64,000 bases of DNA from assembly GCF_014253075.1 (NCBI RefSeq), contig NZ_JACLZJ010000001.1, positions 744,001-808,000 on the forward strand, given 5' to 3'. Origin of the DNA: Ochrobactrum sp. CM-21-5. GTDB lineage: Bacteria > Pseudomonadota > Alphaproteobacteria > Rhizobiales > Rhizobiaceae. The notes below the pieces were generated by a model, which had not been told where the DNA came from, ran no database searches, and was given only the letters and a program-made list of their open reading frames with translations. Shown here piece after piece: positions 16,895 through 26,613 of this stretch (the first letter of the stretch is position 1; every line of letters starts with the position of its first letter). The translations under genes and the position numbers were made by a program.

Positions 16895-19249
16895 ATGAAC
16901 AAGCATCCTGCAACTGTGTTGAAAGCTGCGCGCATCAAAGGCGGTGTCGCCACGGACCAGCGTCACGATTCCGCTCACAAGCATGTGACGGGCGCCGCCG
17001 TTTACATTGACGACATACCGGAACCGGAAGGCACGCTGCATATAGGGCTGGGCTTTTCTTCTGTCGCCCACGGCACGTTCAGGTCGATTGACCTGTCGGC
17101 GGTTCGTGCGGCCCCCGGCGTGGTCGATGTGCTGACCTGGCAGGATGTGCCGGGCAAAAACGACGTTTCGCCGTCGGGCATGCATGACGATCCGATTTTC
17201 GCTGTCGACAAGGTCGAATTCCATGGCCAGCCGATTTTCGCGGTACTGGCGAAGACTCGTGATCAGGCGCGCCGGGCCGCGCGCCTCGCGAAAATCGACT
17301 ATGAGGAAATGCCAGGAATTTACTCAATCAGCGAACTGGACGGAACGAAAGACCGGCTGGTCACGACACCGCTGACCTTGAAGCGCGGCGATGCCCGCGC
17401 CGCAATCGATACCGCGCCGCATCGCGTCAAGAGCCGCATGTTTCTGGGCGGGCAGGACCATTTCTATCTGGAAGGACAGGTTTCGCTGGCCGTTCCGGGC
17501 GAGGATGAAGACGTGATCGTCTATTGCTCGACGCAGGGACCGAGCGAAACGCAGCATCTGGTTGCCCATGCGCTCGGCGTGCCGAGCCATTCCGTCACTG
17601 TGGAAGTGCGCCGCATGGGTGGCGGTTTCGGCGGAAAGGAAACGCAGGCCAACCAATGTGCGGCCATTGCGGCAATTGCCGCAAAGAAGCACCATCGTGC
17701 CGTGAAGATCAGGCTCGACCGTGACGAGGACATGACCTCGACCGGCAAGCGGCATAATTTCGTGATCGACTATGAGGTCGGTTTCGACGACGAGGGCAAC
17801 ATCCTTGGCGTCGACTATATGTTCGCGCTCAATGCCGGGTTCTCGGCGGACCTGTCCGGGCCGGTTGGCGACCGGGCGCTGTTCCATTGCGATAATGCCT
17901 ACTTCTATCCAGCGGTTCATGCACAGTCCGCGCCGCTCTACAGCAACACCGTGTCCAACACGGCGTTTCGCGGCTTTGGCGGCCCTCAGGGCATGGTCGG
18001 CGCGGAACGCGTCATCGATGAAGTGGCCTTCGCGCTTGGCAAGGACCCGCTCGAAATCCGCAAGCTGAATTTCTACGATGAAATGGGGAAGGAGGGCTCG
18101 CGCAATGTCACGCCCTATCACCAGAAAGTGGAAGACTGCATCATCCAGCGCATCGTAGCCGAACTGGAGGAAAGCGCCGACTATGCAAAGCGCCGCGAAG
18201 CGATCCGCGAATTCAATGCCAAAAGCCGTTATGTAAAGCGCGGCATGGCGCTGACGCCGGTGAAATTCGGCATCTCCTTCACCAAGACGGAGTCCAATCA
18301 GGCTGGCGCTTTGGTGCATGTCTATAATGATGGCTCTGTTCATATGAACCACGGTGGCACGGAAATGGGGCAAGGGCTTCATTTGAAGGTGGCGCAGGTC
18401 GTGGCCGAGGAATTCCAGATCGACATAGACCGAGTGAAGATCACCGCGACGACCACCGCCAAAGTGCCGAACACGGCCCCAACGGCGGCATCGTCGGGCG
18501 CGGATCTGAACGGCATGGCCGCCCAGGATGCCGCGCGCCAGATCAAGAAGCGCCTCATCCGTTTTGCGGCGCAGCAGCACCAGATTCCCGAAGATCAGGT
18601 CGTCTTCCTGCCGAACCGTGTGCGCATCGGCAATCAGGAGATCAGCTTTAACGACCTGGTGAAGGAGGCCTTTATCGGGCGCGTGCAGCTTTCGGCGGCT
18701 GGTCATTACAAGACGCCGAAAATTCACTGGGACCGCGCCAAGGGCAGGGGCCACGCCTTCTATTATTACGCCTATGGCGCAGCCTGTTCCGAAGTTTCCG
18801 TCGATACGCTGACCGGCGAGTATGTGGTGGAGCGCACCGATATTCTCCACGATACGGGGCGTTCCCTCAACCGCGCCATCGACATCGGTCAGGTGGAAGG
18901 CGGCTTCGTGCAGGGCATGGGCTGGCTGACGACCGAAGAGCTGGTCTGGGACGATAAGGGACGGCTGCGCACCCACGCGCCGTCCACCTATAAAATCCCG
19001 CTTGCATCCGACAGGCCGAAGATTTTCAACGTGGCGTTGACCGACTGGTCGGAAGCCTATGAACCGACGATCCATCGCTCCAAGGCGGTGGGCGAGCCGC
19101 CGCTTCCGCACGGCATGTCGGTGTTGCATGCTCTGTCAGACGCCATTGCCAGCGTGGCGGATCACACGCTCTGCCCGCGCCTTGATGCGCCGGCAACGCC
19201 GGAGCGCGTGCTCATGGCCATCGAGCGGCTGCGCAAGCAAAAGGGTTAG
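16895..19249 (+). CDS. xdhB: Xanthine dehydrogenase large subunit (molybdopterin)
   Basis: The start at 16895 follows AGGAGG overlapping the xdhA end; this gives 784 residues. The molybdopterin-binding subunit shows the a/b hammerhead domain (about 20-135), STQGPSETQHLVA, RRMGGGFGGKETQANQ and FRGFGGPQGM, MGQGLHLKVAQV and the active-site Glu in SKAVGEPPLPHGMS near residue 736. It hydroxylates hypoxanthine and xanthine with water-derived oxygen at the molybdenum. It is three bases before xdhC, the cofactor-loading factor. The enzyme is the (alpha-beta) split form typical of bacteria rather than the single-chain eukaryotic type. Confidence 0.96.
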   Translation: MNKHPATVLKAARIKGGVATDQRHDSAHKHVTGAAVYIDDIPEPEGTLHIGLGFSSVAHGTFRSIDLSAVRAAPGVVDVLTWQDVPGKNDVSPSGMHDDPIFAVDKVEFHGQPIFAVLAKTRDQARRAARLAKIDYEEMPGIYSISELDGTKDRLVTTPLTLKRGDARAAIDTAPHRVKSRMFLGGQDHFYLEGQVSLAVPGEDEDVIVYCSTQGPSETQHLVAHALGVPSHSVTVEVRRMGGGFGGKETQANQCAAIAAIAAKKHHRAVKIRLDRDEDMTSTGKRHNFVIDYEVGFDDEGNILGVDYMFALNAGFSADLSGPVGDRALFHCDNAYFYPAVHAQSAPLYSNTVSNTAFRGFGGPQGMVGAERVIDEVAFALGKDPLEIRKLNFYDEMGKEGSRNVTPYHQKVEDCIIQRIVAELEESADYAKRREAIREFNAKSRYVKRGMALTPVKFGISFTKTESNQAGALVHVYNDGSVHMNHGGTEMGQGLHLKVAQVVAEEFQIDIDRVKITATTTAKVPNTAPTAASSGADLNGMAAQDAARQIKKRLIRFAAQQHQIPEDQVVFLPNRVRIGNQEISFNDLVKEAFIGRVQLSAAGHYKTPKIHWDRAKGRGHAFYYYAYGAACSEVSVDTLTGEYVVERTDILHDTGRSLNRAIDIGQVEGGFVQGMGWLTTEELVWDDKGRLRTHAPSTYKIPLASDRPKIFNVALTDWSEAYEPTIHRSKAVGEPPLPHGMSVLHALSDAIASVADHTLCPRLDAPATPERVLMAIERLRKQKG

Positions 19250-19252
19250 GCC

Positions 19253-20119
19253 ATGCGGCATGCGCGCGACGACATCCGGGCGTTTCTCAACCGGCGTCCC
19301 GCCCAGAATTCTCTGGACTGCGTGCTGGTTGAAGTCGCCGATGTGAAAGGATCCGCGCCCCGCGATGCGGGGACGTGGATGCTCGTCTCCCGCGATATGA
19401 TCTTCCGCACCATCGGCGGCGGACAGCTGGAATATATGGCCATCGATCACGCCCGCAAGATCCTGACCGGCAGCCGGGACACCCCTCCTGATCTGTCGCC
19501 CATGGATGTGCCACTGGGGCCGGAAATCGGCCAGTGCTGCGGCGGGCGCGTTGGCCTGAATTTCCGGCGCGTCAATCGCGCGCTTGCAGATGATCTGGTC
19601 GGCAGGGTTGATGCGGAGATCGCCACACGTCCGCATGTCTATATCTTCGGCGCGGGCCATGTCGGTGATGCGCTGGCCTATGCCCTGTCGCTGACGCCGG
19701 TGCGCGTCGTGCTGGTGGACACGCGCGAGGCCGAATTGATGGCCTGCGATGTGCCGGGCGTCGAAACCTGCCTTGCAGCCATGCCGGAGCAGGTGGTGCG
19801 TTCAGCGCCGCCTGGCAGTGCCTTCATCATACTCACCCACGATCACGCCCTTGATTTTCTGATCGTAACGGAAGCATTACAGCGCCGCGATGCCGTCTAT
19901 GTCGGCATGATCGGTTCCAAGACCAAGAAAGCCACTTTCAAAAGCTGGCTGAAGCGCGAGATTGGCAGTGACGGCCTGTTTGAAAATCTCGTTTGCCCGG
20001 TTGGTGGTGCGGTCGTGAAGGACAAGCGGCCGGAAGTCATCGCCGCACTGGTAACGGCGGAAGTGCTGACCGCCGTTCTTGCACCAGCCGTTGCAACGGA
20101 ATCGCTGAGGGTCAGCTGA
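19253..20119 (+). CDS. xdhC: XdhC molybdenum cofactor insertion factor
   Basis: The 288-residue protein has the XdhC N-terminal domain (VEVADVKGSAPRDAGTWMLV, GGGQLEYMA, GQCCGGRVGL with the Mo-cofactor-related Cys pair) and a Rossmann C-terminal domain (VYIFGAGHVGDALAYAL, VYVGMIGSKTKKATF). XdhC binds molybdenum cofactor, helps add its sulfido ligand and hands it to XdhB; it is not part of the mature enzyme. It closes the hiuH-xdhABC operon. Its TGA stop is the first three bases of a hairpin shared with the convergent LysR gene. Confidence 0.95.
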   Translation: MRHARDDIRAFLNRRPAQNSLDCVLVEVADVKGSAPRDAGTWMLVSRDMIFRTIGGGQLEYMAIDHARKILTGSRDTPPDLSPMDVPLGPEIGQCCGGRVGLNFRRVNRALADDLVGRVDAEIATRPHVYIFGAGHVGDALAYALSLTPVRVVLVDTREAELMACDVPGVETCLAAMPEQVVRSAPPGSAFIILTHDHALDFLIVTEALQRRDAVYVGMIGSKTKKATFKSWLKREIGSDGLFENLVCPVGGAVVKDKRPEVIAALVTAEVLTAVLAPAVATESLRVS

Positions 20120-20139
20120 GCCGGAATATCACCGGCTCA
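20117..20139. terminator. Hairpin overlapping both convergent stop codons
   Basis: TGAGCCGG (20117-20124) and CCGGCTCA (20132-20139) pair around AATATCA. The xdhC stop is 20117-20119 and the LysR stop is 20129-20131. There is no T run, so it may be a weak or Rho-assisted bidirectional end. Confidence 0.5.
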
Positions 20140-21046
20140 ACGCCTCGCGGATCAGCCGCTGGCATCTCTCTGTCATGAAATCGATGATAAGCCGCACTTT
20201 CGGGTCCTGAAAGCGCTTGTGCGGATAGATCGCCGCAAGCTGAATGGGGGCGGGCGGGGTGTTTTCCAGAATCGGCACCAACTGACCCTGGCGAATATAG
20301 TCCTTCACTTCGAACACCGGCTTGTTGATGATGCCGCGTCCGCCGAGCGCCCATTGCGTCAGAACGTCGCCATCGTCGGAATCATAAGGTCCGGTCACTT
20401 CGAACTTGCGCAAGCCTTCCGGTGTTTGCAGCGTCCAGTAATATTCCTTGGAACCGGGGAAGCGCAGAAGCAGACAGTCGTGCTTGTCTCCAAGCAGTTC
20501 CTCGGGGGCCTGCGGAACCCCGTGTTTCGCCAGATATTCAGGCGCGGCACAGATCACGCGTTCGCAATTCATGATGCCGCGCATGCGCAGGTTGGAGTTT
20601 TCCAGCACACCCAGTTTGAAGGCGACGTCAACGCTTTCGCTCATGATGTCGATCTCGTGGTCAGATAGTCGCAGGCGCACTTCGATGTCAGGATATCTGT
20701 CGTGAAATTCCGGAATGCCCGATGCAATGAACCGGCGGCCAAGGCCCAGAGGGGCCGTGATGCGAATCGATCCTTTTGGATTTTTCGCCAGTTCGGCCAC
20801 CGCCGCTTCCGCTTCATCCACAGCTTCGAGGATTTTCAATGCGCCGTCATAGAATATGCGACCATGCTCCGTGGGCGTCAGCTTACGCGTGGTCCGGTTG
20901 AAGAGCCTGACACCCAGATGCTTCTCCAACTCCTTGATTCGATTACTTGCAACAGCGGGCGAAGCGCGCTGGTCGCGGCCAGCCGCAGACAGATTTCCCA
21001 ATTCGACAACGCGCACAAAAACGCGCAGATTATCAAGATATGACAT
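20129..21046 (-). CDS. LysR-family transcriptional regulator, divergent from puuD
   Basis: The 305-residue protein has an N-terminal winged helix-turn-helix (LRVFVRVVELGNLSAAGRDQ, SPAVASNRIKELEKHLGVRLFNRTTRK) and a LysR substrate-binding domain from about 90. The helix is of the CrgA/AaeR-like group. It faces puuD across a 136-base gap and converges on xdhC, so it likely controls urate or purine breakdown, with a purine intermediate as inducer; that is positional inference. CCATTGT (21058) and ACAATGG (21144) bracket the gap in inverted orientation. Confidence 0.9.
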   Translation of the reverse strand: MSYLDNLRVFVRVVELGNLSAAGRDQRASPAVASNRIKELEKHLGVRLFNRTTRKLTPTEHGRIFYDGALKILEAVDEAEAAVAELAKNPKGSIRITAPLGLGRRFIASGIPEFHDRYPDIEVRLRLSDHEIDIMSESVDVAFKLGVLENSNLRMRGIMNCERVICAAPEYLAKHGVPQAPEELLGDKHDCLLLRFPGSKEYYWTLQTPEGLRKFEVTGPYDSDDGDVLTQWALGGRGIINKPVFEVKDYIRQGQLVPILENTPPAPIQLAAIYPHKRFQDPKVRLIIDFMTERCQRLIREALSR

Positions 21047-21182
21047 ACGTCGCTTCCACCATTGTCTAGATTTTTTTGAAAGTGATGGTCGTGATGTGAC
21101 GTTCCCTCAGCCGCAAAGCTTTGGCACATAATAGGACAACGAACAATGGGGCCCAGAGTGGGATCAAGAATGGGAGTGCCTG

Positions 21183-22418
21183 ATGTATGATTTTGCCGTA
21201 GCCTGGGACTGGCTGGGCTTCGCAGCGCGGTGGCTGCATGTGATCACCGCGATTGCGTGGATCGGCTCGTCTTTTTATTTTATCGCGCTTGATCTTGGTC
21301 TTCGCCAGCGTCCCGGTTTGCCTGCGGGCGCCCATGGCGAGGAATGGCAGGTTCATGGCGGCGGTTTTTATCACATCCAGAAATATCTGGTGGCTCCTGA
21401 GCAGATGCCGGAGCATCTCACCTGGTTCAAATGGGAATCTTACGCCACCTGGCTGTCGGGCTTCACGCTGCTGTGCATCGTCTATTATGCGGGCGCCGAT
21501 CTCTATCTGATCGATCCGAATGTGCTGGACGTATCGGCACCGGTCGCCATCGCAATCTCGATTGCCTCGCTTGTGTTCGGCTGGGTCGCCTACAACACGA
21601 TCTGCAAGTTCATGCTCGGCAAGAGCGACACGCTCTTGATGGTGTTCCTTTATTTCGTCCTGGTTCTGGTGGCCTGGGGCTATACGCACCTGTTCACCGG
21701 CCGCGCCGCCTTCCTGCATCTGGGCGCATTCACCGCGACGATCATGTCGGCCAACGTCTTCATGATCATCATTCCGAACCAGAAGATCGTGGTCGCCGAT
21801 CTGATCGCAGGCCGTAAGCCCGATCCGAAATACGGCAAGATCGCCAAGCAACGTTCGACGCACAACAACTATCTGACGCTGCCGGTCCTGTTCCTGATGC
21901 TGTCGAACCACTATCCGTTGGCGTTCGGCACTGAGTTCAACTGGGTCATCGCTTCGCTGGTGTTCCTGATGGGCGTCACGATCCGTCACTGGTTCAACAC
22001 GCAGCACGCCCGCAAGGGTAGCCCAACCTGGACCTGGCTGGTAACGGTGATCCTGTTCATCATCATCATCTGGCTCTCGACTGTGCCGAAGGTGCTGACC
22101 GGTGAGCCGGAAGAACAGAAAATCTCGTCGCTCCAGCAAAGCTTCATCTCGGACCCGCACTTTGAAAAAGTGCGGGATACCGTTCTGGGACGCTGCGCCA
22201 TGTGCCACGCACAGGAGCCTGGCTGGGAAGGCATCATCGCTCCGCCGAAGGGCGTTGTGCTCGAGACCGATCGCGATATCGCGGCCCACGCGCGTGAAAT
22301 CTATTTGCAGGCGGGGCGCTCCCATGCCATGCCGCCTGCCAATGTCACTGGCGTCAGCGAAGAAGAACGCCAGCTTCTGGCCTCCTGGTATCAGTCCGCG
22401 ACGCAAGGCCCAAAATAA
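21183..22418 (+). CDS. puuD: Membrane urate hydroxylase/oxidase PuuD with cytochrome c domain
   Basis: The 411-residue protein has an N-terminal membrane region of about eight segments (RWLHVITAIAWIGSSFYFIAL at the start, WESYATWLSGFTLL, VWGYTHL-type helix with GYTHLFTGRAAFLH) and a C-terminal cytochrome c domain with Cys338-x-x-Cys341-His342 (RCAMCHAQEPGW) and an axial Met in HAMPP. PuuD converts urate to 5-hydroxyisourate and passes electrons to the respiratory chain, replacing soluble uricase, which is absent here. It supplies the substrate of HiuH. It lies 14 bases before guaD. Confidence 0.94.
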   Translation: MYDFAVAWDWLGFAARWLHVITAIAWIGSSFYFIALDLGLRQRPGLPAGAHGEEWQVHGGGFYHIQKYLVAPEQMPEHLTWFKWESYATWLSGFTLLCIVYYAGADLYLIDPNVLDVSAPVAIAISIASLVFGWVAYNTICKFMLGKSDTLLMVFLYFVLVLVAWGYTHLFTGRAAFLHLGAFTATIMSANVFMIIIPNQKIVVADLIAGRKPDPKYGKIAKQRSTHNNYLTLPVLFLMLSNHYPLAFGTEFNWVIASLVFLMGVTIRHWFNTQHARKGSPTWTWLVTVILFIIIIWLSTVPKVLTGEPEEQKISSLQQSFISDPHFEKVRDTVLGRCAMCHAQEPGWEGIIAPPKGVVLETDRDIAAHAREIYLQAGRSHAMPPANVTGVSEEERQLLASWYQSATQGPK

Positions 22419-22432
22419 GGACCAAGACCAAA

Positions 22433-23737
22433 ATGACAAAGCTTCTCATCCGTGGCCGCGTGCTGACCTTTCGTGACGAGCCGCAAAGTCTCGATGACAG
22501 CAAATCCTACCTTTACATCGAAGACGGCGCTGTTCTGGTTGACGATGGCCGCATCCTGCGTCTCGGCGATTACGCCGATCTCAGCGCGGAAGCGGGTGCA
22601 GATGTGAAGGTTGCCGATCACCGCCCGCATCTCGTTCTGCCGGGTTTCATCGACACGCATATCCATTATCCGCAGACGCAGGTTGTTGCTTCCTATGCCG
22701 CCAACCTTCTGGAATGGCTCAACACCTATACATTCGTCGCGGAACAGAAATTCGCCGACGAGCAGCATGCGGAATTCATCGCGGAGCGCTTTCTGGACGA
22801 GCTGATCCGCCACGGCACGACGACGGCTGTCGCTTATTGCTCCGTACATCCGCAAAGCGTGGACGCCTATTTCCGCGCCTCTCAGCATCGCAACATGCGC
22901 ATGCTTGGAGGCAAGGTGATGATGGACCGCAATGCGCCGCCCGCACTCTGCGACACGGCGCAATCCGGTTATGACGACAGCAAGGCACTGATTGCGCGCT
23001 GGCAAGGGCAGGGCCGCCTCGATTATGTGATCACGCCGCGCTTTGCCATCACCTCGACGCCGGAACAGCTTGAAGCCAGCCAGGCGCTCGCCCGTGAGCA
23101 TCCGGATATTTTCATCCAGACCCACCTTTCGGAAAATCACGACGAGATCGCGTTCACGAAATCGCTTTATCCGGATGCGCCGGATTATCTCGGCATATAT
23201 GAGCATTACGGACTGCTGGGCAGCAAAACCCTGCTTGGCCATTCCATCCATTTGGAAGAGCGTGAAGTGGGCGTCATGGCGGAAACCGGCTCCGTTGCCG
23301 TCTTCTGCCCGACTTCCAACCTGTTTCTCGGTTCCGGCCTGTTCGACCGCGACCGGCTGAAAGCGGCGGGTGTGCGAACAGCGGTGGCGACTGATGTCGG
23401 CGGTGGCACCAGCTTCTCGATGCTGCGCACTATGGACGAAGGTTACAAGGTTTTGCAATTACGCGAACAGCGTCTGAACCCGTTCCAGTCCTTTTACATG
23501 ATGACGCTCGGCAATGCCCGTGCGCTCTCCATGGAAGACCGAATCGGTACGCTCGATGAAGGCACGGAGGCCGATATCGTGGTGCTCGATTCGTCCGCTA
23601 CCTCGCCGATGCGGCTGCGCATGGCAGCTGGTGCGACGCTGGAGCAGGAACTGTTCCTGTTGCAGACGCTGGGGGATGACCGCGCCATTGTAGAAACCTA
23701 TGTGGCCGGAAAGCCGCTCAAGGCCGAATTAGGCTGA
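22433..23737 (+). CDS. guaD: Guanine deaminase
   Basis: This 434-residue amidohydrolase has the zinc site motif GFIDTHIHYPQTQV, the guanine deaminase segment LLEWLNTYTFVAEQKF, further metal or substrate His in QTHLSENHDEIAF and GHSIHLEE, and the catalytic Asp in TDVGGGTSFSML. It deaminates guanine to xanthine, feeding xanthine dehydrogenase. It follows puuD in the same operon. The C-terminal VVLDSSATSPM region and length agree with GuaD rather than with 8-oxoguanine or adenine deaminases. A terminator follows at 23760. Confidence 0.95.
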   Translation: MTKLLIRGRVLTFRDEPQSLDDSKSYLYIEDGAVLVDDGRILRLGDYADLSAEAGADVKVADHRPHLVLPGFIDTHIHYPQTQVVASYAANLLEWLNTYTFVAEQKFADEQHAEFIAERFLDELIRHGTTTAVAYCSVHPQSVDAYFRASQHRNMRMLGGKVMMDRNAPPALCDTAQSGYDDSKALIARWQGQGRLDYVITPRFAITSTPEQLEASQALAREHPDIFIQTHLSENHDEIAFTKSLYPDAPDYLGIYEHYGLLGSKTLLGHSIHLEEREVGVMAETGSVAVFCPTSNLFLGSGLFDRDRLKAAGVRTAVATDVGGGTSFSMLRTMDEGYKVLQLREQRLNPFQSFYMMTLGNARALSMEDRIGTLDEGTEADIVVLDSSATSPMRLRMAAGATLEQELFLLQTLGDDRAIVETYVAGKPLKAELG

Positions 23738-23759
23738 CAGTCAATCCTTGGAGGAGGAT

Positions 23760-23795
23760 GGCCCGCGTCGGAGAAATCTGCCGCGGGCCTTTTTA
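23760..23795 (+). terminator. Terminator of puuD-guaD
   Basis: GGCCCGCG (23760-23767) and CGCGGGCC (23782-23789) form an 8-base GC stem with a 14-base loop, followed by TTTTTAT. It lies between guaD and the convergent IclR gene. Confidence 0.88.
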
Positions 23796-23799
23796 TGAG

Positions 23800-24618
23800 T
23801 TAGAATTCTTCTGGTCGTTTGCCGCCCATGGCGCGGGTCAGTTCATCGGCGGTCGAACGGATGAGCGGCCCCAGTTCCTCGAGTTTTTTCTTCGGCAAGC
23901 GCACGGCAGGACCGGAAACGGAAATGCCGGCAATCGCCTCGCCATATTCGTTGAAGATCGGCGCGGCGATGCAGCACATACCAAGCGTGTGTTCTTCGTC
24001 GTCAATCGACCAGCCGCGCATACGCGTCGCCTGCATGTCTTTCAGCAAAGCCGGCAGATTGTCGAGCGTGCGTTGCGTGAAGTGGCTGAGCGTTTTGCCG
24101 GACAGCGCGCGAGCGATCTGCGTGTCGGACCATGTGGACAGGATTGCCTTGCCGATGCCGGATGCATGGATCGGCCCGCGCCGCCCGGGACGAAAGAAAG
24201 CGCGCATCGGCGCATGACTTTCGATCTGCGAGATGAACACGACATCGCCGTCATCTTCGACGCCGATATTGGCGGTTTCGCCGCTCGTTTCCATCAATGT
24301 CTTTAGATACGGCCGCGCCAGAACGCCGAGCTTGCGAAAACGGCGAAATGCATTGCCGATCTCGAAAGCCTTCACACCGATGGTCCAGTCGCCGCTTTCG
24401 GCGTCGTGCGCCACCATGCCATGATTGGCGAGCGAGGAGAGAAGCCGGTGCACGGTGGATGGCGCCATGCCGCTCGCATCGGCAAGGTCGGTCAGCGTCG
24501 AGCCGTCATTTTCGGCGATAAGCGCGAGGAGCCTCAAACTGCGGTCGAGAACCTGCACAGAGGAGGGCGCGGCATTTTCCGCTGCCTTGCGGCCTCTCTT
24601 CGTCTTTGCCTGTTCCAT
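23800..24618 (-). CDS. IclR-family regulator of the glyoxylate (gcl) operon
   Basis: The start at 24618 (MEQAKTKRGRK) follows GGAGA; an upstream ATG at 24672 is less likely. The 272-residue protein has the IclR winged helix at about 18-75 (VQVLDRSLRLLALIAEN, SGMAPSTVHRLLSSLANHGM) and an effector domain at about 90-262 (GETANIGVEDDGDVVFISQIES, HASGIGKAILSTW, GWSIDDEEHTLGMCCIAAPI). It is divergent from gcl with 186 bases between. AllR, which controls gcl in E. coli and responds to glyoxylate and allantoin, is of the same family, so a glyoxylate-responsive repressor is likely. Confidence 0.9.
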   Translation of the reverse strand: MEQAKTKRGRKAAENAAPSSVQVLDRSLRLLALIAENDGSTLTDLADASGMAPSTVHRLLSSLANHGMVAHDAESGDWTIGVKAFEIGNAFRRFRKLGVLARPYLKTLMETSGETANIGVEDDGDVVFISQIESHAPMRAFFRPGRRGPIHASGIGKAILSTWSDTQIARALSGKTLSHFTQRTLDNLPALLKDMQATRMRGWSIDDEEHTLGMCCIAAPIFNEYGEAIAGISVSGPAVRLPKKKLEELGPLIRSTADELTRAMGGKRPEEF

Positions 24619-24727
24619 CCGCCCGTCTCCGAATCCCGCATTTGAACCGGAAAATACCAGTATCGCATCCACTCTCGCCGGGAAAGGGAGCTACCGATTA
24701 TCATCATTCCGTTGAAAATCTTTATTT

Positions 24728-24795
24728 CCATATAATGGTATGAATTTCCATTTTTAGATAATAGTATTCGTAAATGGAGAGTGTTTCCATATGGA
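24728..24795. promoter_or_regulatory. Cluster of TTTCCAT/ATGGA boxes, candidate IclR operator
   Basis: Four copies of TTCCAT or its complement fall within 68 bases: CCAT-ATA-ATGG at 24728-24738, TTTCCAT at 24745-24751, ATGGA-N7-TCCAT at 24774-24790 and the palindrome TCCATATGGA at 24786-24795, which reaches the gcl ribosome site. IclR-family sites commonly carry TTTCCA half-sites, so this probably binds the divergent regulator. Confidence 0.55.
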
Positions 24796-24804
24796 GGAGT
24801 CATC

Positions 24805-26589
24805 ATGGCCAGAATGCGAGCAGTCGATGCAGCCGTTCTCGTGCTGGAGAAAGAAGGGATCAATTGCGCTTTCGGTGTGCCGGGCGCGGCGATCAATCCA
24901 TTTTATTCGGCAATGAAGGCGCGGGGGTCCATCCGTCACATACTGGCCCGCCATGTCGAGGGCGCATCGCATATGGCCGAGGGCTATACACGCGCCAGAC
25001 ATGGCAATCTGGGTGTCTGCATCGGTACGTCCGGCCCGGCGGGCACGGATATGATCACCGGTCTCTATTCCGCTTCCGCGGATTCGATCCCGATCCTGTG
25101 CATCACAGGGCAGGCGCCGCGCGCACGCCTCGACAAGGAGGACTTCCAGGCAGTCGATATTGCCAAAATCGCAGCGCCGGTCACAAAATGGGCCGTCACG
25201 GTCATGGAACCTGCACTGGTGCCTTTTGTCTTCCAGAAGGCGTTTCACATCATGAAGTCGGGCCGTCCGGGTCCGGTTCTGATCGATCTGCCGATTGACG
25301 TCCAGCTTGCCGAGATCGAATTCGACATCGACACCTATCAGTCGCTGGAGCCTTATAAGCCAGGCGCCACGCGGGCGCAGGCCGAAAAGGCGCTGGCCAT
25401 GCTGAACGAGGCGGAGCGTCCGCTGATCGTTGCTGGTGGGGGCATCATCAACGCCGATGCATCGGACCTGCTGGTCGAATTTGCCGAGATCACTGGCATT
25501 CCGGTTATTCCGACCCTGATGGGCTGGGGCGTCATCCCTGACGATCATCGCCTGATGGCGGGCATGTGTGGTCTCCAGACCTCGCACCGCTATGGCAATG
25601 CCAATCTGCTGGCTTCCGATGTCGTCATCGGCATCGGCAATCGCTGGGCGAACCGTCATACAGGCAATGTCGATACCTATAAGAAGGATCGCAAGTTCAT
25701 TCATATCGATATCGAGCCGACGCAGATCGGGCGTGTCTTCGCACCGGATTTCGGCATCGTCTCCGATGCGGGCAAGGCGCTGAAGCAACTGCTTGACGTC
25801 GCCACGGAATGGAAGTCGGCGGGCAAGCTGCGCGACTGGTCGGGCTGGGCGAAGGAATGCGAGGAGCGCAAGCGCACCATGCTGCGCAAGACCCATTTCG
25901 ACCAGACGCCGCTGAAGCCGCAGCGCGTCTATGAGGAAATGAACAAGGCATTCGACCGCGACACCTGTTACGTGACCACCATCGGTCTCAGCCAGATTGC
26001 GGGTGCGCAGTTCCTGCATGTCTACCGTCCGCGCAACTGGATCAATTGCGGTCAGGCCGGCCCGCTCGGCTGGACATTGCCAGCGGCGCTGGGCGTCCGT
26101 GCCGCCGATCCCGACCGGCCTATCGTTGCGCTTTCGGGCGACTACGATTTCCAGTTCATGATCGAGGAACTGGCGGTCGGCGCGCAGCACAAGCTACCTT
26201 ACATCCATGTGGTCGTGAACAATTCCTATCTCGGCCTCATTCGTCAGGCGCAGCGCGGTTTCAACATGGATTTCGAGGTCAGCCTCGCCTTCGACAACAT
26301 CAATGCGTCGGGCGATGCGGAAAAGGGCTACGGTGTCGATCATGTGGCGGTCGCCGAAGGGCTCGGCTGCAAGGCGATCCGGGTGCGCAGCCCCAACCAG
26401 TTTGCCGAAAGCTTTGAAACGGCCAAGGCGCTGATGAAAGAGCATCAGGTGCCGGTGGTGATGGAATTCATCCTCGAACGCGTTACCAATATTTCCATGG
26501 GAATCGACATCGACCAGGTTGTCGAATTCGAGGAACTGGCCGAACGCGGCGAAGACGCACCGACGGCGATTGCGGCCCTGCTCGACTGA
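24805..26589 (+). CDS. gcl: Glyoxylate carboligase (tartronate-semialdehyde synthase)
   Basis: The start at 24805 follows GGAGGAG; the protein is 594 residues, the normal length. It is a thiamine-diphosphate enzyme with N-terminal PYR domain, central domain and PP domain ([16 protein letters not shown] with NN downstream). Where most relatives have the catalytic Glu, it has Val51 in [12 protein letters not shown], the hallmark of glyoxylate carboligase. It joins two glyoxylate molecules to tartronate semialdehyde and CO2. It heads the operon gcl-hyi-glxR-glycerate kinase and links ureide breakdown to central metabolism. Confidence 0.96.
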   Translation: MARMRAVDAAVLVLEKEGINCAFGVPGAAINPFYSAMKARGSIRHILARHVEGASHMAEGYTRARHGNLGVCIGTSGPAGTDMITGLYSASADSIPILCITGQAPRARLDKEDFQAVDIAKIAAPVTKWAVTVMEPALVPFVFQKAFHIMKSGRPGPVLIDLPIDVQLAEIEFDIDTYQSLEPYKPGATRAQAEKALAMLNEAERPLIVAGGGIINADASDLLVEFAEITGIPVIPTLMGWGVIPDDHRLMAGMCGLQTSHRYGNANLLASDVVIGIGNRWANRHTGNVDTYKKDRKFIHIDIEPTQIGRVFAPDFGIVSDAGKALKQLLDVATEWKSAGKLRDWSGWAKECEERKRTMLRKTHFDQTPLKPQRVYEEMNKAFDRDTCYVTTIGLSQIAGAQFLHVYRPRNWINCGQAGPLGWTLPAALGVRAADPDRPIVALSGDYDFQFMIEELAVGAQHKLPYIHVVVNNSYLGLIRQAQRGFNMDFEVSLAFDNINASGDAEKGYGVDHVAVAEGLGCKAIRVRSPNQFAESFETAKALMKEHQVPVVMEFILERVTNISMGIDIDQVVEFEELAERGEDAPTAIAALLD

Positions 26590-26613
26590 AGAGAAAATTA
26601 ATAGGAGGCGAAA

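Noticed and set aside
17324-19129. A 601-codon open frame antisense to xdhB
   Set aside because: It shadows a clearly conserved gene in GC-rich DNA, has no family features and no RBS; long antisense frames are expected from the base composition.
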